A DNA stretch of 22,697 nucleotides from positions 55,586 to 78,282 of the forward strand of contig DBWM01000057.1 of the NCBI GenBank assembly GCA_002309015.1, written 5' to 3'. Positions 7,995-15,312 of this stretch are shown piece after piece (position 1 is the stretch's first letter; every line of letters starts with the position of its first letter). A model generated the notes under the pieces. It saw only the letters and a list, made by a program, of their open reading frames with translations, made no database searches and had not been told where the DNA came from. The DNA comes from Myxococcales bacterium UBA1238. Lineage in GTDB: Bacteria > Myxococcota_A > Bradymonadia > UBA7976 > UBA1532. The translations under genes and the position numbers were made by a program.

Positions 7995-8110
7995 TGATGG
8001 GGAACGCGGAGGCTGTTTTCCAGGAAAAGATCGCCTTTTGCAATGGGGATCGTCAAGTTTCCAAATTCTGACGATCTGCGGGGCCATGCGGAGGCGATTT
8101 TAAAAATTTT
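7995..8110 (-). repeat. Repeat cores in opposite (minus) polarity, just upstream of the enclosed gene
   Basis: CGGAGGCTGTTTTCC (from 8007) and CGGAGGCGATTTT (from 8089) lie 82 bp apart. They match the plus-strand reading of the downstream array (CGGAGGGCGTTTTC), not that of the upstream array. The polarity of the repeat family therefore switches between about 7966 and 8007, about 220 bp before the gene. Confidence 0.55.
8048..8076. promoter_or_regulatory. Inverted repeat GATCGTCA-N13-TGACGATC, candidate operator
   Basis: A perfect 8-bp inverted repeat with a 13-nt spacer lies about 55 bp upstream of the candidate -35 element of the gene at 8229. A related GATCGTATGATC occurs at 8111-8122. 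The position suits a repressor or activator site for the enclosed gene. No T-run follows, so it is not a terminator. Confidence 0.4.
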
Positions 8111-8127
8111 GATCGTATGATCTTTTT

Positions 8128-8159
8128 TTGATGGTCAAGACGACAAGGTTTGATATGCT
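8128..8159 (+). promoter_or_regulatory. Candidate sigma-70-like promoter for the repeat-enclosed gene
   Basis: TTGATG (8128-8133, 4 of 6 to TTGACA) is followed by GATATG/TATGCT (8152-8159, 3 to 4 of 6 to TATAAT) at 18 to 20 bp. It lies in an AT-rich pocket and about 70 bp before the start codon. The match is weak and the sigma factor preferences of the host are unknown. Confidence 0.3.
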
Positions 8160-8228
8160 GCAGGCGCATCTTTAAGCGTCCGCGCGCTTTCCGATGGGCG
8201 GGCGGCCTCATCTTCTGGAGATCTGGTG

Positions 8229-9128
8229 ATGGATTTAAAGATCGACAAGCTCGATATCTCGAGGATGCACCGCGAAGAGCTCCGTTATTTTAACGAGCAT
8301 ATGAGCGATATCGTGACACCTATCTGTGATCCCGAATGCATCCCTTTTAAGCAGTACATGCAGGCTGCCTCAGAGTACGATTCGACTTTAGCCGCCAAAG
8401 GCGTGCGCGAGTCGATCAGCCTGACGGGCTGCGACAAGGCGGTGGGCGATTCCTGGAGCGGGATGAACTACCAAATCAAGGCGAGCCTCCTGCATCCGGA
8501 TCCGCAAATCCGTGAAGCGGCGCAGACCGTCTTTGAGGTGTTCCGAAAGACCAAAAACCCGCTCAAAATGAAGTACGCAAAGTCATACGGTGCTTTGCTC
8601 ACGCTCATTTCGCAGCTCGAATCGCTCCCCCGCGAAACGCTCGTCATCTGCAGGGTCAACGATTTCTTCGAGGCCCTCGATCGCAACGTCCAGGCGTTTT
8701 TGGCCGCCGAGCATACCGCAAATGCGACGCGCTCCACGTTAAAGACGGGCATCGTTCAGGAAAACGCCGATGCCTGCCGCAAGGCGTGGAGCAACTTTGC
8801 CAGCTATCTCGAGAGCATGGCGCTGGCCGAACAGCTCCCGGGCGTTGAGGACGCCATCCATCAAATCAACATCGTGATCGCCCAAATCAAATCCGACATC
8901 GAAGCGCGGAAGAAGAAGGGCAAGGGCGATGATGACAAGGACGAAGCCTCTTCGGCCAAATCCGAAGCCAAATCGACCAGGGTCGATCGCAAGGCGGCTC
9001 AGGAAGCCTCCGCAAAAGCCCAGGCCGAACTCAAAAATGCCGTAGACACCGCAATCAAAGCGCGGGCCGCCGTCATCGCGGGCAACGCCGGCGACGCATC
9101 TTCAGCCGATGAAGAAGGCGGGGCGTAA
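8229..9128 (+). CDS. DUF6261-like helical protein enclosed by repeat arrays
   Basis: This 299-aa, soluble, mostly helical product has no signal peptide. It resembles, from memory and not by search, the DUF6261 group known mainly from Bacteroidota. Shared-looking features are LHxxEH-like MHREELRYFNEHM (13-25), VRESISLTGCDKAVGDSW (59-76) where the family has RxSxxTxxIxxxDxxRD, LLHPDPQIREAAQ (87-99), a YxxSYGALLTLISQLES helix (116-132) and LDRNVQAFLA (150-159). From about 227 the tail is Lys/Asp/Glu/Ala-rich (ARKKKGKGDDDKDEASS, then a coiled segment 255-284). The ATG at 8229 has GGAG 8 nt upstream, and a GTG at 8226 is a weaker option. The gene has its own candidate promoter and terminator, stands alone, and is flanked on both sides only by repeats. 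Function is unknown. The charged tail would allow nucleic-acid or protein binding, but that is speculation. Confidence 0.88.
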   Translation: MDLKIDKLDISRMHREELRYFNEHMSDIVTPICDPECIPFKQYMQAASEYDSTLAAKGVRESISLTGCDKAVGDSWSGMNYQIKASLLHPDPQIREAAQTVFEVFRKTKNPLKMKYAKSYGALLTLISQLESLPRETLVICRVNDFFEALDRNVQAFLAAEHTANATRSTLKTGIVQENADACRKAWSNFASYLESMALAEQLPGVEDAIHQINIVIAQIKSDIEARKKKGKGDDDKDEASSAKSEAKSTRVDRKAAQEASAKAQAELKNAVDTAIKARAAVIAGNAGDASSADEEGGA

Positions 9129-9162
9129 GCGATCGCTCAAAATACAGCATCGATTGCCCCAA

Positions 9163-9212
9163 AAGGGCGCTCAGAAGCCAACATCGGAGGGCTGCTGAAG
9201 CGTCCTTTTTTT
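9163..9212 (+). terminator. Terminator of the repeat-enclosed gene
   Basis: AAGGGCGCTCAG (9163-9174) pairs with CTGAAGCGTCCTT (9195-9207) with one bulge and one mismatch, with an inner AGCC/GGCT helix in the loop, and a run of seven T residues follows from 9206. It lies 35 nt after the stop codon and directly before the downstream array, so the gene's transcript should end before the repeats. Confidence 0.7.
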
Positions 9213-9296
9213 ATGGGGGAGGGTTGCTTGATGGCATCCGGGAGGGGATATGGGGCAGAAGGCAAAAGCGGGGTGAAAATGGGGGAGGCAGAGCGC

Positions 9297-10440
9297 CGGA
9301 GGGCGAAGTCGGGGCGCAAATGGGAGATGCGGCATCACGGAGGGCGATTTTGAGGAGCACATGGAGGGGACGCAGCGTCACAGAGGGCGTTTTCGTGGCG
9401 CAAGCAGGGGATGCGGCTCACCGGAGGGCGTATTCAAGGCGCGAACAGGGAGCGCGATTTACTAGAGGTCGTTTTTTGAGGCGTCATTGGATGTTCCGCA
9501 GCATCACAGAGGGCGTTTTCGTGACGTAATGGGCAGCTGCTCTATCCCGGAGCGCAATTTTATCGTGCAACTGGATGCCGTATCGCCCCAGGGGGCAATT
9601 TCATCGTGCAACAGGAAGCTGCACCACCCCTGAAGCATCTTCAAATGGAATTTTGGCTTCCTCGCTGCATCATTTGGATTTCGGAGTGCTCAAAAATATG
9701 GGGTTAGCCCGCCTGACGGGAGAGCCTGTACGCCTGGGGATCCGGAGGGTGAATGATACAAGAACGCCGCAGGAAAACCGGAATCCCATCCAAACGGCGA
9801 GCTGCTTCAACGGACTTTGCAGCTCCAGTGAGCGACGTGAATCGCGAACAAATCAGTTTGTTTTTTGGGGAACCACCCGCAAGACAAAATCAAGGCGCGA
9901 ACAGGGAGCGCGATTTACCGGAAGGCGTTTTAGAGTCGCAAACAGGGGATGCGGCTCACCGGAGGGCGTATTTGAGGCGCGAACAGGGAGCACGATTTAC
10001 CGGAGGGCGTTTTAGAGTCGCAATTGGATGCCCAGCAGCATCACGGAGGGCAAAGTCGTGGCGCAAATGGCAGCTGCTTTATCCCGGAGCATAATTTCAT
10101 TTTGCGACAGGAAGCCGCATCGCTGTGGAGGGTGATTTCGGGGCGCAAATGGGAGGCAGCTGGATGCAAGCGTGCGATTTCGCGGAGCTGCTGAGGATCT
10201 GGGCTCACCGGAGCGCGTTTTCATCCTGCAACAGGAGGCCGCATCTCCACGGCCAGCGTTTTCATCCTGCAACAGGCAGCCGCATCTCCCCAGCCAGCAT
10301 TTTCATCGCACAACAGGCAGCCGCATCCCCCCAGCCAGCATTTTCATCCCACAACAGGCAGCCGCATCCCCCCAGCCAGCGGTTTCATCCTGCAACAGGC
10401 CGCCGTCTCCCCCCGGGGCGCATTTTCGATCAGGTTCTGA
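9297..10440 (-). repeat. 41-bp-period repeat array, minus polarity
   Basis: The block CGGAGGGCGTTTTC (and variants such as CAGCCAGCATTTTC) starts at 9297, 9338, 9381, 9422, 9463, 9507, 9548, 9589, 9630, then after a worn stretch (about 9640-9918) at 9919, 9960, 10001, 10044, 10085, 10126, 10209, 10250, 10291, 10332, 10373 and 10414. Nearly all steps are exactly 41 bp, with a few of 43-44. The rest of the unit reads roughly GTGGCGCAAACAGG then GATGCGGCTCAC, or CAACAGGCAGCCGCATC in the 10209-10413 subfamily. Read on the minus strand, AAATACGCCCTCCGGT ... CATCCCCTGT aligns with the AAATCCGCCTCCGGT ... ATACCCTGT core of the upstream array. The last unit overlaps the stop codon of lhr. I see no gene in 9129-10429. 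Frames shift every 41 bases. Confidence 0.93.
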
Positions 10441-13400
10441 GCACCAGCATGCGGTAGCGGCGCACAAAACCGATTTGGCAGAAGAGCTGGGCGGCCGGAA
10501 CGTAGGCGGCGTCTTCTTCCTGGATGGTGTGGATCTCGAATTCGCCGGCGAGGTTTCGATGTTGCATCGCGAAGCGTTTGAAGGCGGGCAATGCGGTCCG
10601 GATTTCTTCTTCGGTGCCGCGCAATTCCAGAACCGATCCGTTCCGATGGCCCACCAGGGCGAGCTTTTGGCCGGCGTAAAACAGATGATTCTGCGGCAGG
10701 CGGCTCGGGAGCAGGTTTTTAAAGCCCGAAAGGCCGCAGGGGGAGATCGGATCGGCCGCTGAAATCCACCAGCAGGGCGGGCGGTGATCGCGGAGGTCTT
10801 TTTGCAGGTTCGGTTCGGGCATGAGTTTGAGGCCCTGCTTTAAAAGCTCGAGCCCATGGGCATCCACGAACTGCAGGCCCGAGATCCCTTCAAAAAAGAC
10901 GCCGCAGTAGATTTCACCCGCGAGTTCCATCGAACGCAAAGCGCGGATCAGGGGACGCCAGCGCAGGTTGGGCAGCTCGTTTTGAAGGCGTTCCCGAAAG
11001 AGCAGGCCGTATCGCGAGAACAAAAGGCGCAGGCGCTCTTTATTTTGCAGTTCTTCCTCGACCAGATCGCAGGGCGGCAGAGGATTCGGCAGCGTTTCCC
11101 AGCGGCTTTCGGCCTGGGTGCGCTTCTTCCAGCTGCTGAGACTCGATTTGGAAGCCCTCGGGGCGGCGGGGCGGCGAACATACGCGAACTTATACTTGAT
11201 GGCCTGGCGCAGGGTCGCACAATCGCTCGTCAATCGGCCCTGCCAGACCGCCTGCCAGATTCTGCGGTGCGTCTCTTCGGGTTTGAGGCCCAGCTTTTCG
11301 CTCATTTCGGATGCCGTCTGGCTTTCGGTAAAGCTCGGGAGCAGCATTTGCGGCGCCATCGGCAGGGCGTCTTCAGCATCCTCCTCGCTGACGGCCGAAA
11401 ATCGCAGCAGGTCGAGAGCATCCTCCAATCCGAAAGCGATTTTGCCCTCGCTCGTGCCGTACCAGCAGAGGGCCGTCTCGTTTTGCAGGCGATCCAGATG
11501 CGCGCAGTCGTATTTCTCGATGCGGGCGGGCAGAATCTCGGATTCCCAGAGGGCGGCCTGCGCCGGAATGCCCAGGAGGCGTTGCAGGCAGTCCTGTACC
11601 GCCTCCGGACTCGAGGCCTGCGGATGCGTGAGGCCGTTGATCTCCGCCGTAAAGAGGGGCAGGGCTTCGAGGGGGAGCGTTTCGATCTGCGGTTTGCGCG
11701 CCCTGCGGAGCATGCGGAGCAATCGATCGTAGTTTTCGGCATCGCAGACTTCTGGTGCCTCAGAATCCTCGCTCAAATGGCCGCGCACGATGCGACCCTG
11801 CTCAAACAGCGTCTCCAAAGCCTCGCTGAAGTCTTCAGGTTTGAGGCCTGACTTTTGCAAAAGGGTCTCTTCGGTGATCACCGCGTAACTGCGGAGCAGT
11901 TCACCGAGCAACCAGTCGGGCTCCACGCCTCTGAGCGCCGCTTCAACCTGCGACCGCAAATCCGGCATCGCGATCAGATCCTGAATCTGGACCGCATCCA
12001 CGGATCCGCCCACGGTCTGACAGGCCAAAGCCCATTCGTCTGCGGGCATCACCAGCCTTTCCGCGAGCAGATCGCGCAGGTCGTCGAGATCCTCGGGCAA
12101 AAACGCCGGCCATTTGCGCTGCAGGCGATCCTCAAGGTCTTTCGACAGCGTCTGCGGGATGCGCGGGCGATCCTCGGGCCTGAAAATCAACGTCTGATCG
12201 AGCCTTGAGGGGACCGGATTCCGCGCGCTGTCGTCGCGGTACATGTAGTCGTTGGTGCTCTGCCAGATGAGATCGGCGATAAAGGGCGAGGGGCCTGCGG
12301 TACGCGCTTCGACCACCGCGATCTCGCCATCCTCCACCTCACAGAGGAGCGATTTCAGATGCGAAAGGTCGAAGCTGTCTTCCAGGCAGCTCCTCCACGC
12401 CTCGATCAGGATGGGAAAGTCGGTCAGCTGCGAGATTGCGGCTTTCAGCTTTTGACTGCGCAGGCGGTTTAACCATAACGGCATGCGCTTTTTCATCTGG
12501 GGGCGGGGCAGGAGGAGCGCTGACTGCGCGCATTCGCGGAACCGGGCCCCAAAATAGCCCGTCGATTCGAGCGAAAGGCGCAACCAGTCTTCGATGCGGC
12601 GCGACATCAACAGCGAAAAGAGCGCCTTCAGATCGATCTCGGGCGGTAACGTCAGCCCGATCGCCTCGTTGCTGCAGGTCACGTCCAATGACATCGAATA
12701 TTGGGCCTGGAAGACCGCACAGAGGGCGATCGACAGCGGCCGCAGGACCTGTCCTCCAAACGGGGCGTGGATCGCGATGCGCTGCTGGTCGTCGCGGGCG
12801 TCGGGATCCTCAAAGCGCTCGACGATCACGCAATGCCTGTGGGGCAGCTGGCCTGTGGCATCGCGCTGAGCCTTCAGGTGATCGCAGAGCTGCCGTTTTG
12901 ACTCCGCATCGAGGCCCGGGAGATCGAGGGGTCGCTTCTGTTTCAGCTGGATTTCCCATTGCTCCAGGGTGCAGGCATAGCGTTCCATCAGGGCAAAACT
13001 GCGATCGAGCATGTCGCCCTTAAAAAAGACGACGATGCCCCGGCCCTGTGCCGGCGTCACCACCACTTCGCTCTGGGTAATCTCCTCGATGCACCAGCTC
13101 CGGGTGCCAAATGAAAAGATTTCTCCGGGTTTGCGCTCCCACACGAACTCTTCGTCGAGTTCCCCAAGGATGCTCTGGCTCCCCGAGAGCCGAAGTCTGT
13201 AGTAACCCCGGTCGGCGATCACTCCGCCGGAGCTGTAGAGCAGCATCCGCACGCTTTCGCGGGTTTGCAGAAGCCCGGTCAGGCGGTCAAAACGCAATCG
13301 GGGCTCCAGCTCGCGGATTCTCGTCTGCGCATATCGCCCCGAGAGCATATCGAGGAGCCCGTCGAAGCGATCCCTTGAGAGATCGGCGTAGCTCTCACAT

Positions 13401-15067
13401 TGACGCAAAAAAGAAAACAGCTTGTCGGCCTGCCAGATCTCGTAAAGACAAAGGGAACAGAGCGCCTGGGCGAGCACATCGAGGGGACTCCGGGGAATCT
13501 GGAGCGGTTCGATCTGCTGCTGCTCGATCATCGGCCCCAAAATGGCCGCATCGACCAGCGCGTGGGGATAACTGGCGAACAAAACGGCTCTGCTCTGCTC
13601 ACCCACCTGATGTCCCGCGCGCCCCATGCGCTGTACACCCGAGGCGACGTCCGGCGGCGCGTCCAAAAGTACCACCTGATCGAGCGCCCCGATGTCGATT
13701 CCGAGTTCAAGGGATTTTGTGGCGACGATCGCGCGGATTTCGCCCCGCTTTAAGCGATCCTCCAGGGCCCGGCGGAGTTCTTTCGAGAGCGATCCGTGAT
13801 GCGCAAAGGCGATGGGGGCTGCGGACTCGTCCTTTTGCTTTTCGGCGTAGGCTTCGTTGCAAAAGCGCGCGATCTTTTCGGCCCTGCGGCGGCTGTTGGC
13901 AAAGATCAGCGTCGAGCGATGCTTTAAGATGATGGCCAGGATCTGTTTGGCGAGCCGCTTTAAATGCGCTTCCTCCCGCGAGACGCCGTTTGGATCGGGC
14001 TCCTCGGGCACGCCCTGCACCGTGAGCGTAAATTGCTTCGGCATCTGGGCCCTGACCAGCGTCACCGGCCTCGGTACCCGTTGCTCCCCTTCAAAGAGGG
14101 CGCCCCCCACAAACCTGGCCATCTGATTTAAGGGCTGCACCGTGGCCGAGAGGGCGATCCGCTGAAATTCACCCGAAAGCCGCGTGAGCCGTTCGACGCC
14201 GAGCATCAGGAAAGCGCCCCGCTTGTTGCCCGCAACGTCGTGAATCTCATCCAAAATGACGGTCTTTAAATTCCGAAGCCCTTCCAGCCCCCGCTTTGAG
14301 GAGAGCATCAGGTTCAGGCTCTCCGGCGTCGTCACCAGAATCTCGGGCGGATTGCGCGCCATGCGTCTGCGCTCTTCTTCGGTGCTGTCCCCGCTGCGCA
14401 CGGCGATATGGACGGGCGAAAATGCGCGCTGTTCCCGCTCCGCCAGCGCTTCGATTTGAGCCAGCGGCGTTTCGAGGTTTCGCGCGATGTCCTGGTTTAA
14501 GGCTTTGAGGGGCGAGATGTAGAGCACGCGCGTTTTTCCGCCTTCCCAGACGCCTGTGAGCAGCTGATTGAGCGCAAAGAGGAAGGCCGAAAGGGTTTTG
14601 CCCGATCCCGTAGGCGCCGTGATGAGCGCATTCTGTCCTCCGGCGATCACGGGCCAGGCCTGCGCCTGCACCTGGGTCATCGGGCCCACCTGCGTTGTAA
14701 ACCACCGCGCGATCAGGGGATCGAACAGCGACCAGACGGGATCCGCGATGAGATCCGCGGTTTTGAGGGCATCCGATGGGGGCAGGCGCCCGGCATCGGA
14801 GGGCGTTTGCGGTGCAGGGGTCGCTTTTTTAGGGGAAGAGGGCGGAGCGGAGCGGGGCCCTGGGGCTTTGCTTTCGGCGTTTTGAGACTGCGGGCTTGCA
14901 GGCTGTGCTTTGTTTTCGGCGTTTGGTGTCTGCGGGCCTGCAGGCTGCGGTTGCGGCGCGCCTTTGGGCTTCGGGATCGCTTTTGGGGCTTCGGGCTCCG
15001 TTTTTGAGGGCTCTGCCTTGGGCGTCTGCGGTTTTTCTGCGGCCGAAAAGAGATCGAGTTGTCGCAT
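10430..15067 (-). CDS. lhr: Lhr-family ATP-dependent DNA helicase, full length, with N-terminal QLDLF motif
   Basis: This 1545-aa superfamily-2 helicase matches the large Lhr type (helicase core plus long C-terminal extension), a 3'-5' DNA translocase in DNA repair. Core motifs are all intact: Q-like MTQVQAQAWP (130-139), Walker A APTGSGKT (151-158), Ia SPLKALNQ (185-192), GD and TPES (about 226 and 247-250), DEIH (273-276), SAT (307-309), motif IV TLIFANSRRRAEKIA (386-400), V ATKSLELGIDIG (449-460) and VI QRMGRAGH (479-486). The N terminus is unusual. It starts MRQLDLFS, a match to the beta-sliding-clamp binding pentamer QL(S/D)LF, then about 95 residues of Pro/Ala/Lys/Gln-rich linker with a 14-residue duplication. 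AGGAA sits about 8 nt before the ATG. The 3' end runs straight into the 41-bp array with no terminator visible. Confidence 0.95.
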   Translation of the reverse strand: MRQLDLFSAAEKPQTPKAEPSKTEPEAPKAIPKPKGAPQPQPAGPQTPNAENKAQPASPQSQNAESKAPGPRSAPPSSPKKATPAPQTPSDAGRLPPSDALKTADLIADPVWSLFDPLIARWFTTQVGPMTQVQAQAWPVIAGGQNALITAPTGSGKTLSAFLFALNQLLTGVWEGGKTRVLYISPLKALNQDIARNLETPLAQIEALAEREQRAFSPVHIAVRSGDSTEEERRRMARNPPEILVTTPESLNLMLSSKRGLEGLRNLKTVILDEIHDVAGNKRGAFLMLGVERLTRLSGEFQRIALSATVQPLNQMARFVGGALFEGEQRVPRPVTLVRAQMPKQFTLTVQGVPEEPDPNGVSREEAHLKRLAKQILAIILKHRSTLIFANSRRRAEKIARFCNEAYAEKQKDESAAPIAFAHHGSLSKELRRALEDRLKRGEIRAIVATKSLELGIDIGALDQVVLLDAPPDVASGVQRMGRAGHQVGEQSRAVLFASYPHALVDAAILGPMIEQQQIEPLQIPRSPLDVLAQALCSLCLYEIWQADKLFSFLRQCESYADLSRDRFDGLLDMLSGRYAQTRIRELEPRLRFDRLTGLLQTRESVRMLLYSSGGVIADRGYYRLRLSGSQSILGELDEEFVWERKPGEIFSFGTRSWCIEEITQSEVVVTPAQGRGIVVFFKGDMLDRSFALMERYACTLEQWEIQLKQKRPLDLPGLDAESKRQLCDHLKAQRDATGQLPHRHCVIVERFEDPDARDDQQRIAIHAPFGGQVLRPLSIALCAVFQAQYSMSLDVTCSNEAIGLTLPPEIDLKALFSLLMSRRIEDWLRLSLESTGYFGARFRECAQSALLLPRPQMKKRMPLWLNRLRSQKLKAAISQLTDFPILIEAWRSCLEDSFDLSHLKSLLCEVEDGEIAVVEARTAGPSPFIADLIWQSTNDYMYRDDSARNPVPSRLDQTLIFRPEDRPRIPQTLSKDLEDRLQRKWPAFLPEDLDDLRDLLAERLVMPADEWALACQTVGGSVDAVQIQDLIAMPDLRSQVEAALRGVEPDWLLGELLRSYAVITEETLLQKSGLKPEDFSEALETLFEQGRIVRGHLSEDSEAPEVCDAENYDRLLRMLRRARKPQIETLPLEALPLFTAEINGLTHPQASSPEAVQDCLQRLLGIPAQAALWESEILPARIEKYDCAHLDRLQNETALCWYGTSEGKIAFGLEDALDLLRFSAVSEEDAEDALPMAPQMLLPSFTESQTASEMSEKLGLKPEETHRRIWQAVWQGRLTSDCATLRQAIKYKFAYVRRPAAPRASKSSLSSWKKRTQAESRWETLPNPLPPCDLVEEELQNKERLRLLFSRYGLLFRERLQNELPNLRWRPLIRALRSMELAGEIYCGVFFEGISGLQFVDAHGLELLKQGLKLMPEPNLQKDLRDHRPPCWWISAADPISPCGLSGFKNLLPSRLPQNHLFYAGQKLALVGHRNGSVLELRGTEEEIRTALPAFKRFAMQHRNLAGEFEIHTIQEEDAAYVPAAQLFCQIGFVRRYRMLVLRT
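14872..14955 (-). repeat. 42-bp in-frame duplication in the lhr N-terminal linker
   Basis: The segment around TTTCGGCGTTT recurs 42 bp apart (14872 and 14914), with TGCGGGCTTGCAGGCTG recurring as TGCGGGCCTGCAGGCTG. It encodes two copies of a 14-residue NAENKAQPASPQ-like module. Because 42 is a multiple of three, the reading frame is kept and the disordered linker simply lengthens. Confidence 0.7.
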
Positions 15068-15312
15068 GGCGGGGTTCCTGCTTGCAGTCTGGAAAGGCCA
15101 AAGGGCCGCATATGGTCTGAAGGACTGAACCTGCGGTCAAGGCTTTATGCTTTGCGCCTGGCTTCGGGAAAAACGCAAAAGGGGGCGCTCAAAAATCGGC
15201 TGGCGGCGTCAATTGGGGAACGGGTTTTGGATGAAGCAGCAATCAAATGGGCCAATGGGCTGCGGGCGGACAAAAGGTTTGAATGGAGGGTTCGAATCGC
15301 GCGCGCTGAGGC

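Noticed and set aside
5927..10430. Insertion sequence or prophage island
   Set aside because: No transposase, integrase, phage gene, terminal inverted repeat or target duplication is visible.
9297..10440. CRISPR array
   Set aside because: No invariant repeat alternating with unique spacers; variation is spread over the whole 41-bp unit and no cas genes are near.
10172..10762. 196-aa plus-strand frame through the 41-bp array into lhr
   Set aside because: Composed of repeat units read in shifting frames plus antisense lhr; not a gene.
15283..15312. tRNA-like T loop GGGTTCGAATCGC
   Set aside because: The T stem would have mismatches and no acceptor, D or anticodon arms can be drawn on either strand.
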